Assembly (NCBI GenBank): GCA_016181245.1
Contig: JACOZR010000007.1
Location: forward strand, 1 to 37,183
Direction: 5' to 3'
Length of the DNA stretch: 37,183 nucleotides
Source: Candidatus Woesearchaeota archaeon
Lineage (GTDB): Archaea > Nanobdellota > Nanobdellia > SCGC-AAA011-G17 > GW2011-AR20
Shown here: one piece after another, positions 19,454 to 28,737 of the stretch
Position numbering within the stretch: position 1 is the first letter of the stretch
Layout: each line of letters opens with the position of its first letter
Made by a program: the position numbers and the translations under genes
Notes under the pieces: model-generated
What the model saw: the letters and a program-made list of their open reading frames with translations, nothing else
What the model was told of the DNA's origin: nothing
Databases searched by the model: none

Positions 19454-19966
19454 ATGGGAAAAAATACCATAAAACTAACAATGAATGAGAAAAAGTTCCT
19501 TAATGCGGTATTGAAACATGGTAATGTAACAGACACGGTAATTTGTAAAGAAACTGGTTTGAGTAAATCCAGTTGTTCAAGGATAAGGAGAAAATTAGAA
19601 GGGACTTTAATCTCTGAATATATCCCAATAATTAATTTAAATAAAGTAGGGATAGATGTTTTTTTAGTTTTAACTTTTCAATGGACTGCTTTTGATAACG
19701 AGCAATTAACAAAAAAAACTTTTTCTGATTTTAAAAGAGACCCGAATGTAATATTTTTAGCTAGTGGAGAAGGATCAACTTCAGGTACAGTTATGTTTAT
19801 TGCTTTTGAGGATTTAGAAGGTTATCATTCATATCTTAAAGAATTTAGAAAAAAATATGGAAAATATGCTCATCAAATTAATACTCTTTTACTCCCTTCA
19901 AAGGATGTCATTAAAAATGATTTCACGGAAGTAATTAGAGAAGTAATTGGAGGTAAACAAAAATGA
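19454..19966 (+). CDS. Lrp/AsnC-like winged-helix transcriptional regulator
   Basis: LTMNEKKFLNAVLKHGNVTDTVICKETGLSKSSCSRIRRKLEGTLISEYIPIINLNKVGI; TATA-like TTTAAATA at 19423–19430. Confidence 0.75.
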   Translation: MGKNTIKLTMNEKKFLNAVLKHGNVTDTVICKETGLSKSSCSRIRRKLEGTLISEYIPIINLNKVGIDVFLVLTFQWTAFDNEQLTKKTFSDFKRDPNVIFLASGEGSTSGTVMFIAFEDLEGYHSYLKEFRKKYGKYAHQINTLLLPSKDVIKNDFTEVIREVIGGKQK

Positions 19967-20328
19967 ATAAAAATCTATCAAAGTGTTTGGTAATTTTCTT
20001 AGCTATGTTTTTAGTTGTTATTGGACAAGTTCAAGCTCTAGCTGAATTTGATGCTAATGCACAACAACCAAGTAAATTTCAATGGGGAGAAACTAAACAG
20101 ATTAGTATAAATATACAGTGTGATAATAGTGCACAATCCTGTAGATGTAAAGCTTATTGGGATAATGCATGGTCATCTGAGTTTCTTATTAATCCACAAA
20201 GTAGTACTACTCGATACGCCTCTGTAACAGCGCCTTCTTCTAGTCAAGGAAGCGCATCTTACAATTATAAGGTGGGTTGTAATGAATATTGGGATTCAAC
20301 TTATGTTTACGGTAAATTACCCCACTGA
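19963..20328 (+). CDS. Secreted N-terminal fragment: signal peptide plus small Cys-containing domain; probably the 5' part of a frameshifted gene with 20282..21961
   Basis: Signal LSKCLVIFLAMFLVVIGQVQALA; ends abruptly in ...YVYGKLPH* where the next frame reads ...NYPTDAQWAQYQ. Confidence 0.7.
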   Translation: MNKNLSKCLVIFLAMFLVVIGQVQALAEFDANAQQPSKFQWGETKQISINIQCDNSAQSCRCKAYWDNAWSSEFLINPQSSTTRYASVTAPSSSQGSASYNYKVGCNEYWDSTYVYGKLPH

Positions 20329-21961
20329 TGCTCAATGGGCACAATACCAGGCAGAGTTACAAGCAAAGGCCCAAGCAGAATCGGCTAAAAATGGTGCAAG
20401 CAGTGCAATAAGTGGTGCTAATTCTGCAATCAATAGTGCTCAAAGTAGAATTAATGAAGCCTCTGGAATAGGTGCTGATATTAGTTCAGCAACCCAGTAT
20501 GTTAATTCTGCCCAATCTGATTATTCAAGTGCCAATACTTTATTATCTTCAGGAAATAGTGCCTTTAGTTCTGGAGATTATTCAAGTGCGACTTCTTATT
20601 ATCAACAAGCACAATCAAAAGCAAGTTCTGCTCAATCAAGTGCTTCACAAGCAAAGAGCCAAGTTGATTCAATTATAGAGGAATATAACAGAAAGAAAAC
20701 AGAAGCTCAAAATAAAGTATCTGATTCTAATTCCGCAATTGATACAGCAAAACAAAGAATAGATGCTGGAGACAAAGTAATAGGAGATGCTACTATAATA
20801 GGATTAGATACAGCGCAAGCAAAGGCTGACATCGCTACTGCTAGATCTAAAATTGATACGGCAGAAGATTATTATAAAGAAGCTTCTAACTTATTTTCTA
20901 CAGGTAATTTTGAGGGTGCCAAAAGTAAAGCACAATCTGCAATTGATTTATCTAATCAAGCAGAAAATTTAGCAACAATTGCTTATAATACCCTAAATGA
21001 AAGGCTAACTGTTGCTGGGGAATCTTCTAAAGCAATCCTTAATGCTAATTCTGAAATCAGTCAAATGAATGAAATATTAACAAAAATGGATTATATTGTG
21101 AGAAGCACTGAAAAATGGGGAGTGGATTTAACAGAAACAAAATCTGTTGTTACTACCTCTAAAACAAATGTTGATAATGCAGAAGATTTATTATCTCAAT
21201 CAAAGAATAGGCAATCCTCTGGTTCTTTTAATGATGCTGTAAACTTTGCAAATCAAGCTATGGACAAAGCTGCAAGTTCAAGGAATAGATTAGATACTAT
21301 GACAAACACAATTTCTTTAAGTACACAAGATGCATTAGAAAAAGCTTATTTAGGTTTACAAGTAAAAATACAGGAAGCAGAATCAGAGGTTAAGTCTGCA
21401 CAAGAAACATATGGAGCAACACCAAACCTAATAGTTGATGCTCAAAACGATCTTTCAGAAGCTAAAAAATCTCTAACAGAATCACAAAAACAAATTGAAA
21501 GTGTTAAAACTGCTTCTGGATTAATACCATTATTAGAAAAAGCTGATACAGCATTTAAGTTACTAGATACTACTGAAGAAAAAATTACAAGTGCAATAGC
21601 TAATGCTAAGAGTGCAAAACTAGGTCTAACTAAAAAGATAGCAATTGGTGCAGCTATTGCTACAGCTGCAGGCGGTGGAGGATTCTTGTATTATAGAAGC
21701 AGAAAAAAGAAAAAACAAAAACATGAAAAATCTGAGGAGCATAAAGAAGCGAAGAAAGAAGAGGTAAAAGAAAGTAAAGAAGAGGGAGCTAAAGAAAAAA
21801 TAGGAGAAAGAAATGAAACTAAAGAAAAAGAACTTAAAAAAGAAAAAATCGACAAAAAAGAAGAACCTCTAAAAAATTGCCCTAAGTGTAATGCCAAACT
21901 TAAGAAAGGTCAGAAATTTTGTAATGAATGTGGAGAAAAACTAGTTAAAGGCTACGAATAA
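20282..21961 (+). CDS. Ser/Ala/Gln-rich coiled-coil ectodomain, TM helix, Lys/Glu-rich linker and C-terminal zinc ribbon
   Basis: Heptad-like NSAQS/SSA repeats; TM IAIGAAIATAAGGGGFLYY; zinc ribbon CPKCNAKLKKGQKFCNECGEKL. Confidence 0.8.
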   Translation: MNIGIQLMFTVNYPTDAQWAQYQAELQAKAQAESAKNGASSAISGANSAINSAQSRINEASGIGADISSATQYVNSAQSDYSSANTLLSSGNSAFSSGDYSSATSYYQQAQSKASSAQSSASQAKSQVDSIIEEYNRKKTEAQNKVSDSNSAIDTAKQRIDAGDKVIGDATIIGLDTAQAKADIATARSKIDTAEDYYKEASNLFSTGNFEGAKSKAQSAIDLSNQAENLATIAYNTLNERLTVAGESSKAILNANSEISQMNEILTKMDYIVRSTEKWGVDLTETKSVVTTSKTNVDNAEDLLSQSKNRQSSGSFNDAVNFANQAMDKAASSRNRLDTMTNTISLSTQDALEKAYLGLQVKIQEAESEVKSAQETYGATPNLIVDAQNDLSEAKKSLTESQKQIESVKTASGLIPLLEKADTAFKLLDTTEEKITSAIANAKSAKLGLTKKIAIGAAIATAAGGGGFLYYRSRKKKKQKHEKSEEHKEAKKEEVKESKEEGAKEKIGERNETKEKELKKEKIDKKEEPLKNCPKCNAKLKKGQKFCNECGEKLVKGYE

Positions 21962-21962
21962 A

Positions 21963-22529
21963 ATGTTATACCTAACTTTAATCACATTTGGAGTATTTGT
22001 GTTATTTTGGTTAGGTGACTTATACCTTACCTTAAAAACAGTAAAACATTTAGGGAGGCATATAGAAATAAACCCCATTATCAAATTTGTTTTAAAGGGG
22101 AGAAGAAAATTAATCTATTTATTTAAGCCTATTGAATTGATAGCGTTCTTATACTTAATTTGGTTTTTAAATAAGTTTGAAGGAGTAATTCCTTTCTATA
22201 TTTTATTGATGTTTATTTTATTCTACGCCTTATTAGTTGTTAATAATGCTCATGTTTTTTATAAAGTAACGAGAAAAGAAAGTGGTGCCTTTAAAGTTGT
22301 CTTTATCGGACTAACAATAGCAATGTTATTTTTTATTTACCTCAATTATTTATTATATTTAGACCTTGGAATATCTTATAATGCTTTATCTAGATCAAAT
22401 GATAGGTATAATGAATTATTTTGGCAATGTAAGGAAAGAAATAATTCTATTAATGCGCCAGAACCACAAGATCTCAAAACAGCATTTCCTGAGCTTGATT
22501 TACCAATAAGAAGGAGTGGTTTAGAATGA
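21963..22529 (+). CDS. Polytopic membrane protein
   Basis: Four or more hydrophobic segments; 1 nt after the previous stop. Confidence 0.75.
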   Translation: MLYLTLITFGVFVLFWLGDLYLTLKTVKHLGRHIEINPIIKFVLKGRRKLIYLFKPIELIAFLYLIWFLNKFEGVIPFYILLMFILFYALLVVNNAHVFYKVTRKESGAFKVVFIGLTIAMLFFIYLNYLLYLDLGISYNALSRSNDRYNELFWQCKERNNSINAPEPQDLKTAFPELDLPIRRSGLE

Positions 22530-22981
22530 ATAAATATATTGTACTCTCAATACTAATTTTAATTGTCTTCCTAGCAGGATGTAATCATAATCCTGTTAAT
22601 CCTCCTGATGATTCTTATAAGCCTTCTATGGAATTAACACTTAATAAGGATTTAATAAATGTAAGAAGTGATACAACATCAGAAACTATTATTATAACCT
22701 TGATAAAAAAAGACTCTAAAAAAGTACAATCCTCTTTTATTATAGAATTAATATCCCCTGAAAAAGAATTTATTTATTTTGTTGACGATGCAAATAAACC
22801 AATAGATAAAATTAATACTACTCTATTTGAACATGTAGAGGATAGGCAGTTATATGACTTTAAAGTATATGCAAAAAAAGACCCACAAAAAGATTCAGTG
22901 GAATATACACTAAATTTCAAACTGTTATATAATGGAGAAGGAATAGGTACTATGCCTAATTTAAAAGCGAGGGTTATATAA
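22526..22981 (+). CDS. Putative lipoprotein
   Basis: Signal and lipobox MNKYIVLSILILIVFLAGCN; ATGA overlap. Confidence 0.75.
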   Translation: MNKYIVLSILILIVFLAGCNHNPVNPPDDSYKPSMELTLNKDLINVRSDTTSETIIITLIKKDSKKVQSSFIIELISPEKEFIYFVDDANKPIDKINTTLFEHVEDRQLYDFKVYAKKDPQKDSVEYTLNFKLLYNGEGIGTMPNLKARVI

Positions 22982-22982
22982 G

Positions 22983-24908
22983 ATGAAAATATACTTAATA
23001 GGATTATTAGCAATTTTATTGTTATCCTCTGTAACTTCAGCCACAACAAATTTAGATTTTAGATTGGATGTTGAAGAAAAAGGATTTTACCCAAATGAAA
23101 AGATACCTCTTAATGTTACTATAATTAATCGAGATGCAACATTTGCAGCTAGAGATGCTGAATTAACTGTAAACATAGGAGATAGGTTTTATACTTTTGA
23201 TTTAGGAAACCTTAAACCAGGTGAAATGTTTCAAAAAGAGATAACACTACCAGAATTTTCCACTGGGACACACGGTATAAAGGGGGAGATTAATTATACT
23301 GGAATTTTAGATGAAAGATTTGTTGAAATGAGTTATGGTTCATTTGAAGTTTTATTTCCACCAATCGAAAGATACCCCAGAAATGTTTATGTTTCTGCTT
23401 ATGATTTACCCGAAAAAATAATTAGCGGCAAAGAATATGATGTTAGTATAACCATAACTAATGATTGGGAAGTAAGTGCTGATTTATTAATAGAATTTGG
23501 TTCTATTGATGAATTCTTTGAAGAAAAAACTAAATTAGAACCTGGTGAAAGTGCCACAGTAAAAATGGAAGTTAAATTTGATAATCCAGGAGTTTCTCTT
23601 ATAGAAGCAAGAGCTTATGCATTAATTAATGGAGAAAAATACTTGCTTAATTACAGGGGAAAGAAAACTTATGTCCAAGGAGAAAGAGAAGCTAAGCTTA
23701 TTTTTGATAGAATTGAATTAATTAATGAAGGGGATAATAAAATAAATCAAGAAGATAGTGTTAAATATAAGGTTTTTATTAAAAATGATGGGGATACAGC
23801 AACGGATGTAAAAGGAGAGTTATCTTCAAATATACAAAAAATAAATATTTCAGATTCAAGTGTTTCTTATGTAACAATAGCAAATAAAGATAGTTTTGCA
23901 CCTTCTGAAGATGTATTTGAGATGGAGACTAAAGGAATAGAAACGGGTGATTATGAACTAAATTTAAAGTTAAGTTATATTGATTCTGAAAACAGAGAAA
24001 AAGAAATTAAAGTGCCAATTAGTGTAAATGAGGGTGGGGATATTTGTACAAAAAATACAGATTGTTTAGATACTCAAACATGTGAAAACAGTCAATGCAA
24101 GGAGATTAAATGTGTTGATGGATTTATTAAAAATAGAGAATGTATAAAATATGAATGTGCAAGAGATTCTCAATGTTCAGATATCCAAATTTGTAATTTA
24201 CAAATACATAAATGTATTGAAAAAAGTGGATGTATAAAAATATTAGATAATGGAGATAGTAGCACAAAGGCAGACATAGCTTTTGTAGGAGATGGTTATA
24301 TTGATTTAAATAACCTAAAGGAAGATGTATTAAAATTAGTAGACTATGATGGAAAATTCAATGGACTTATGTCAGTTGAACCATTTAAATCAAATAAAAA
24401 TAAATTTAATATTTGGATGATAAAGGCGGATAATAAAATCGGTTATCAAAATGGAAAACCTAATTATAACGATGCTATGTCTATTGTGGCTCAATGCACA
24501 AGTGCAGATTATACTTTAGTAATTTCAAAAAAAGAATATAGGTCTTATTGTTATTTTGGTACCCCTTGTTTTAATTCTGTTGGAAACCCACTTGATACAT
24601 ATTCTGGAAGATTAATACTACACGAATTTGGACATGGGTTTGCGCATTTAACGGATGAGTATAGTGAGGTAGGAAAACCAAGATACCCAAGAGAGCCTAA
24701 TTGCGCTCCAGATATTCAAACGGCAAAGACATGGTGGGGAGATCTTGAAGGGAAAGAAGGAGTTGGTTATTATGGGGGGTGTAGTTATGCACCAGAAAAT
24801 ATAAGACCGACAAAGAATTCCATAATGTTTCATCATTGGGTGTTAAAGGATGATTATTACCCAGTTAATGAAAGAAAAATATTAGAGGTAATAAATAAAT
24901 ACTCTTAG
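22983..24908 (+). CDS. Secreted M64-like metallopeptidase with N-terminal CARDB-like domains and Cys-rich linker
   Basis: Signal peptide; CTKNTDCLDTQTCENSQCKEIKC; zinc motif HEFGHGFAHLTDEYSE (HExxHxxxxLxDEY). Confidence 0.85.
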   Translation: MKIYLIGLLAILLLSSVTSATTNLDFRLDVEEKGFYPNEKIPLNVTIINRDATFAARDAELTVNIGDRFYTFDLGNLKPGEMFQKEITLPEFSTGTHGIKGEINYTGILDERFVEMSYGSFEVLFPPIERYPRNVYVSAYDLPEKIISGKEYDVSITITNDWEVSADLLIEFGSIDEFFEEKTKLEPGESATVKMEVKFDNPGVSLIEARAYALINGEKYLLNYRGKKTYVQGEREAKLIFDRIELINEGDNKINQEDSVKYKVFIKNDGDTATDVKGELSSNIQKINISDSSVSYVTIANKDSFAPSEDVFEMETKGIETGDYELNLKLSYIDSENREKEIKVPISVNEGGDICTKNTDCLDTQTCENSQCKEIKCVDGFIKNRECIKYECARDSQCSDIQICNLQIHKCIEKSGCIKILDNGDSSTKADIAFVGDGYIDLNNLKEDVLKLVDYDGKFNGLMSVEPFKSNKNKFNIWMIKADNKIGYQNGKPNYNDAMSIVAQCTSADYTLVISKKEYRSYCYFGTPCFNSVGNPLDTYSGRLILHEFGHGFAHLTDEYSEVGKPRYPREPNCAPDIQTAKTWWGDLEGKEGVGYYGGCSYAPENIRPTKNSIMFHHWVLKDDYYPVNERKILEVINKYS

Positions 24909-24917
24909 GAGGACAAA

Positions 24918-25505
24918 ATGAATAAAAAATTGTTTATAAGTGCTCTGTTTATTGTACTTTTATCCATTACAATGATTAATGCACAATTAGAGAATGTTGT
25001 TTTATCTTTAACATTAAAATATGATAATGGAAAAATAATGCACGAAGAAACAAAATTGATTAGCGGTTCTCCCCCAGATAGAATAAACCAACCAATAAAT
25101 GGATATACGGCTAAAATACTTTCTTTCAAAAATGAATTACTTTACTCTTTTAAATTTCCAATAGAATTAATACCATTAAGTGCTTTAGACCCTTCTTGGT
25201 TTGATGATGAAGGCAATCAGATTTTCTTTCCCAACGAAACTGTAGAATCTTTAAAAAAACTGACATTTATTTTGAATTTTCCTTTTTTTAATAATGCAAA
25301 ATATATTGAAATATATTCTCCTGAAGATAGTTTAATTTTGACAGTTGATATTTCTAAATTTGCTTTATGTAATCAGAATAAGATTTGTGATAGTGATGAA
25401 TCAAAAGAACTCTGCCCAGATGATTGTTCAAATGTAGATGTATCTTATGAAAAAATATCTTTCTGGCAAAGAATTATTAATTGGATAAAATCTCTTTTTA
25501 GTTAG
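24918..25505 (+). CDS. Secreted protein with C-terminal Cys motif and amphipathic tail
   Basis: Signal LFISALFIVLLSITMINAQ; CDSDESKELCPDDC; ISFWQRIINWIKSLFS. Confidence 0.7.
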   Translation: MNKKLFISALFIVLLSITMINAQLENVVLSLTLKYDNGKIMHEETKLISGSPPDRINQPINGYTAKILSFKNELLYSFKFPIELIPLSALDPSWFDDEGNQIFFPNETVESLKKLTFILNFPFFNNAKYIEIYSPEDSLILTVDISKFALCNQNKICDSDESKELCPDDCSNVDVSYEKISFWQRIINWIKSLFS

Positions 25506-25512
25506 ATATTTA

Positions 25513-25965
25513 ATGCTCATGGCAAGGTGTATTAAGTGCAATTACCTTTTGGTGTTATTGCCTAAACGAAACAAATACAAATGCCCAAGGTGTAGTAGTT
25601 TATTTCCAGAGAAGGAAATTGATAACAAAGAATTCAGAATTTACAATCAACGACAAAGAGATATCGATAGAGAAGAATTAGAGTTCGAAATTAAACAGTA
25701 TAAAGAAGAGAAACTAAAAAGAAGATTAGAAAGACAGAAAAAATTACAGAAAAAACTCTGGAGACAAAATAATAATGAACATTATAGAGAATGGAAGAAA
25801 CAACACAGATTAAAACAAATAGAGAAGATAAGACAGCAAGATAGAATACAGTTTTGGAGAAAGCAACAGAAGGCATTAGTACTACAAAGGTTGGAAAATG
25901 AGCAATATAAGGCTTCTAAGCATGGAATTCGCAGTTCAGGTTCCACTTACTTAACTAATGATTAA
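25513..25965 (+). CDS. Zinc-ribbon protein with highly charged coiled coil
   Basis: CIKCNYLLVLLPKRNKYKCPRC then K/R/E/Q-rich helix. Confidence 0.65.
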   Translation: MLMARCIKCNYLLVLLPKRNKYKCPRCSSLFPEKEIDNKEFRIYNQRQRDIDREELEFEIKQYKEEKLKRRLERQKKLQKKLWRQNNNEHYREWKKQHRLKQIEKIRQQDRIQFWRKQQKALVLQRLENEQYKASKHGIRSSGSTYLTND

Positions 25966-25989
25966 AACAAAAACAAAATAAATTTGAAA

Positions 25990-26271
25990 CTACCTACCCT
26001 TTTGGAACTCTTCGTCTTTTCCTTTGTGCCAACCGAAATGCCCTGCTAATTTTGCATCGACTTTTGCTATATTGTTATTGAGATGAAGCAGATAGCCACC
26101 AATACCAAAACTGATTGTAAGATTGAATATCACTAAGGCGAGAATTATTTCTTCAATTGCCCAACTTCCTCCCAGTAAAATTCCAAGTATCTGTATGACC
26201 AAAATTGCGGCCAGGATATATGCAATAATCTGGCTTATGATGTAGAATATTTCTCCTATGCTCTTTTTCAT
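25990..26271 (-). CDS. Small membrane protein (93 aa)
   Basis: Two hydrophobic segments and a polar C-terminal tail. Confidence 0.65.
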   Translation of the reverse strand: MKKSIGEIFYIISQIIAYILAAILVIQILGILLGGSWAIEEIILALVIFNLTISFGIGGYLLHLNNNIAKVDAKLAGHFGWHKGKDEEFQKGR

Positions 26272-26273
26272 TG

Positions 26274-26381
26274 TTAACCACTACCCAGTCTTTTTATTAG
26301 AAGAATTGTTGCGAGAATTATGATTATGAAAAGAACTATTAATAGAATTAGAAGTGAATTACTTATTCCTCTTTTTTTCAT
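26274..26381 (-). CDS. Single-TM microprotein (35 aa; not in ORF track)
   Basis: MKKRGISNSLLILLIVLFIIIILATILLIKRLGSG; immediately upstream of the 93-aa gene. Confidence 0.5.
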   Translation of the reverse strand: MKKRGISNSLLILLIVLFIIIILATILLIKRLGSG

Positions 26382-26448
26382 ACTTATAAAAAACTACTTT
26401 CTTATTTAAACCCTATGGTTTTTTAAGTTCATTCTTCTTAATTAAAAC

Positions 26449-27633
26449 ATGTTTAAGTTTTTAAAAGACAAGTTCAAAGATGTAGTTGATAAGTTTTCAA
26501 AGAAAGTAGAGGAAGAAGGAAAAGAAGTTAAACCTGAAATAGAGCAACTCAAAATAGAAGAGAAAATTCTTCCTGAAGATGAACCTAAGAAAGTTAAATC
26601 TCTGAAAAAGAAAAAGCCTTCTAAGGAAGTTATTAAAGAAGAAAAACTTGAGACTGAAGAACCTATAGGAGAGCCAGAGAAAAAATCTTTTCTTGAATCT
26701 TTGAAAGAGAAATTTGCTGAAAAGCCTGAAATTCAAAAAGAGCCTGTTGAGGAAAAGAAATCTTTTTTTGAATCTATCAAGGAAAGAGTAACTACTAAAA
26801 AAATAGATGAAAAACAATTTGATGAGTTTTTTTGGGATATTGAACTTGGTTTAATGGAGAATAATGTTGCTACAGAGGTTATTGATAAAATTAAAGAAGA
26901 TTTAAAGAAAAACTTAGTTGATCAGCCTTTGAAAAGAGGGGATATTGAAGAAACAATTAAAGATTCTTTAAAGAAAAGCTTAAATGAAGTTTTGAGCTTT
27001 GAAACTGTTGATTTAATAAAAAAAATCAAGGAAAGTGAAAAGCCTTTCGTAATTATATTTTTTGGAATTAATGGGGCTGGGAAAACTACTACAATTGCCA
27101 AGATTGCGAATTTGATTTTAAAAAATAAATTAAGATGCTTATTGGTAGCGGGAGATACTTTCAGAGCTGCTGCTATTCAGCAATTAGAGGAACATGGGAA
27201 AAGATTAGGAATAAAAGTTGTAAGGCAAGATTATGGGAGCGATCCTTCTGCAGTTTCTTTTGATGGAGTTAAAAATGCCAAGGCTAGAGGAATAGATGTT
27301 GTTTTGATTGATACTGCTGGAAGGCAGCACAGCAATGAAAATCTTATGGAAGAAATGAAGAAAATTGTAAGGGTAATAAAGCCTGATATGAAGATTTTTA
27401 TTGGAGAAAGTATAACTGGTAATGATTGTATTGAGCAAGTAAAAAAGTTTAATGAAGTTGTGAAAATAGATGGTATTATTTTAAGTAAAGCTGATATTGA
27501 TGAGAAAGGCGGAACTGCTTTAAGTGTGAGTTATGTTTCTGGAAAACCTATTTTATATTTTGGAATTGGGCAGAAATATGATGATTTAAAAGAGTTTGAT
27601 AAAGATTATGTTTTGAAAAATTTAGGATTATAA
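26449..27633 (+). CDS. ftsY: SRP receptor FtsY
   Basis: FFGINGAGKTTTIAKIA, GDTFRAAAIQQLEEHGKRLG, DTAGRQHSNENLMEEMKK, SKADIDEKGGTALS. Confidence 0.95.
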   Translation: MFKFLKDKFKDVVDKFSKKVEEEGKEVKPEIEQLKIEEKILPEDEPKKVKSLKKKKPSKEVIKEEKLETEEPIGEPEKKSFLESLKEKFAEKPEIQKEPVEEKKSFFESIKERVTTKKIDEKQFDEFFWDIELGLMENNVATEVIDKIKEDLKKNLVDQPLKRGDIEETIKDSLKKSLNEVLSFETVDLIKKIKESEKPFVIIFFGINGAGKTTTIAKIANLILKNKLRCLLVAGDTFRAAAIQQLEEHGKRLGIKVVRQDYGSDPSAVSFDGVKNAKARGIDVVLIDTAGRQHSNENLMEEMKKIVRVIKPDMKIFIGESITGNDCIEQVKKFNEVVKIDGIILSKADIDEKGGTALSVSYVSGKPILYFGIGQKYDDLKEFDKDYVLKNLGL

Positions 27634-28188
27634 AGAATTTCCTATTACTAGGATTATTAGGATTCCTATTGTATTTGTTATATATGATACTACTGCAAAC
27701 ATCTTTTCTGAAATCTTTGTATAAGAAGCAAGGAGAGAGACACCAATTTCATCAGGCAATGGAGATGATAATATTATGTATCCTAAAATTACTACGAGAT
27801 GTTTTTTTATTTTTTTTGGAACTTTAGATGTTAAGTAGATAACTACTTTTTCTTTTGTTAAATTTTTAAATTCGTCATCTACTGAATGTCTTATGAATTT
27901 GAATATTGTCAAATCTCCTATCATTGCTCCAATCCCCCCAATAATAGCTGCTAGAAATATGTTTTGATCTCCTGCTAATATCAGTAGTATTGCTGTGGCA
28001 ATGGCAGATGTAAATCCAAAAGTATAGAGTATGCCTGCTATAAATATACCAATGTAACCTAAAGGAATTAAGAAATTGTGAAATTGCGTATTGAGGTTAT
28101 CACTAAAAATTATATATGCTAGAATGTATGTAGCTATTAATATTGCTAGCTTTGGATATGTTAATACTTCCACTCTCTTTTTTTGCAT
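27628..28188 (-). CDS. Polytopic membrane protein (DedA/VTT or small-exporter like)
   Basis: Multiple TMs; GDLTIFKFIRH, ILSSPLPDEIGVSLLA; 6-nt convergent overlap with ftsY. Confidence 0.6.
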   Translation of the reverse strand: MQKKRVEVLTYPKLAILIATYILAYIIFSDNLNTQFHNFLIPLGYIGIFIAGILYTFGFTSAIATAILLILAGDQNIFLAAIIGGIGAMIGDLTIFKFIRHSVDDEFKNLTKEKVVIYLTSKVPKKIKKHLVVILGYIILSSPLPDEIGVSLLASYTKISEKMFAVVSYITNTIGILIILVIGNSL

Positions 28189-28258
28189 TAGGTTGTTAAT
28201 TTTTTTGCATATAAATGCTTTTTGCTCTTTTCTGTAAATGCATAGTGGTTAAATAATT

Positions 28259-28528
28259 TTATGGTCTTTTAATTTTGTTTATATCTTCCTTGATCCTATT
28301 AAAAGATTCTCTGCTATTATCCATAAACTCTTCTGCACGTCCCATGAACTTTCCAAAGTTATATGTAGCGATAAGAAGATATGACATAATTACTCCAAAG
28401 CCAGTGTAAAGTATGGTAATATCTGCAGGGCTGTGTCCTGTTATCTTAAGAATAAGCTGATATCCAAGTATTATAACTAATACCCAGAAAATTATTTCTA
28501 TTATTGTTTGTGTTACATCTTTAACCAT
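28259..28528 (-). CDS. Small membrane protein (89 aa), same layout as 25990..26271
   Basis: Two hydrophobic segments and a charged helical C-terminus. Confidence 0.65.
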   Translation of the reverse strand: MVKDVTQTIIEIIFWVLVIILGYQLILKITGHSPADITILYTGFGVIMSYLLIATYNFGKFMGRAEEFMDNSRESFNRIKEDINKIKRP

Positions 28529-28634
28529 TTCTTAATGTCCTTAATATGAGCCATATCAATAATAAGATGAGAATTACTGCAAGTGCGATAAAATAACGCA
28601 AAGGAACAGGTGAAAATGCATTCTTTTTTGTCAT
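28521..28634 (-). CDS. Single-TM microprotein (37 aa; not in ORF track)
   Basis: MTKKNAFSPVPLRYFIALAVILILLLIWLILRTLRNG; overlaps the start of the 89-aa gene. Confidence 0.5.
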   Translation of the reverse strand: MTKKNAFSPVPLRYFIALAVILILLLIWLILRTLRNG

Positions 28635-28737
28635 GCTTTTATTAAAACCTTTTTTTATATAAAACTAGTTATTTGTTTTAGTTGGTAAATTTTTAGAATT
28701 TATAAAGATTTAAAAACATGCTTTCTTTAGAATTTTT

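Noticed and set aside
20472-20678. Alternative-frame 68-aa ORF
   Set aside because: Lies inside the repetitive Ser/Ala/Gln coding region of 20282..21961; frame shadow.
26497-26817. Minus-strand 106-aa Phe/Leu-rich ORF
   Set aside because: Antisense of the Lys/Glu-rich FtsY N-terminus, which automatically produces Phe/Leu-rich codons.
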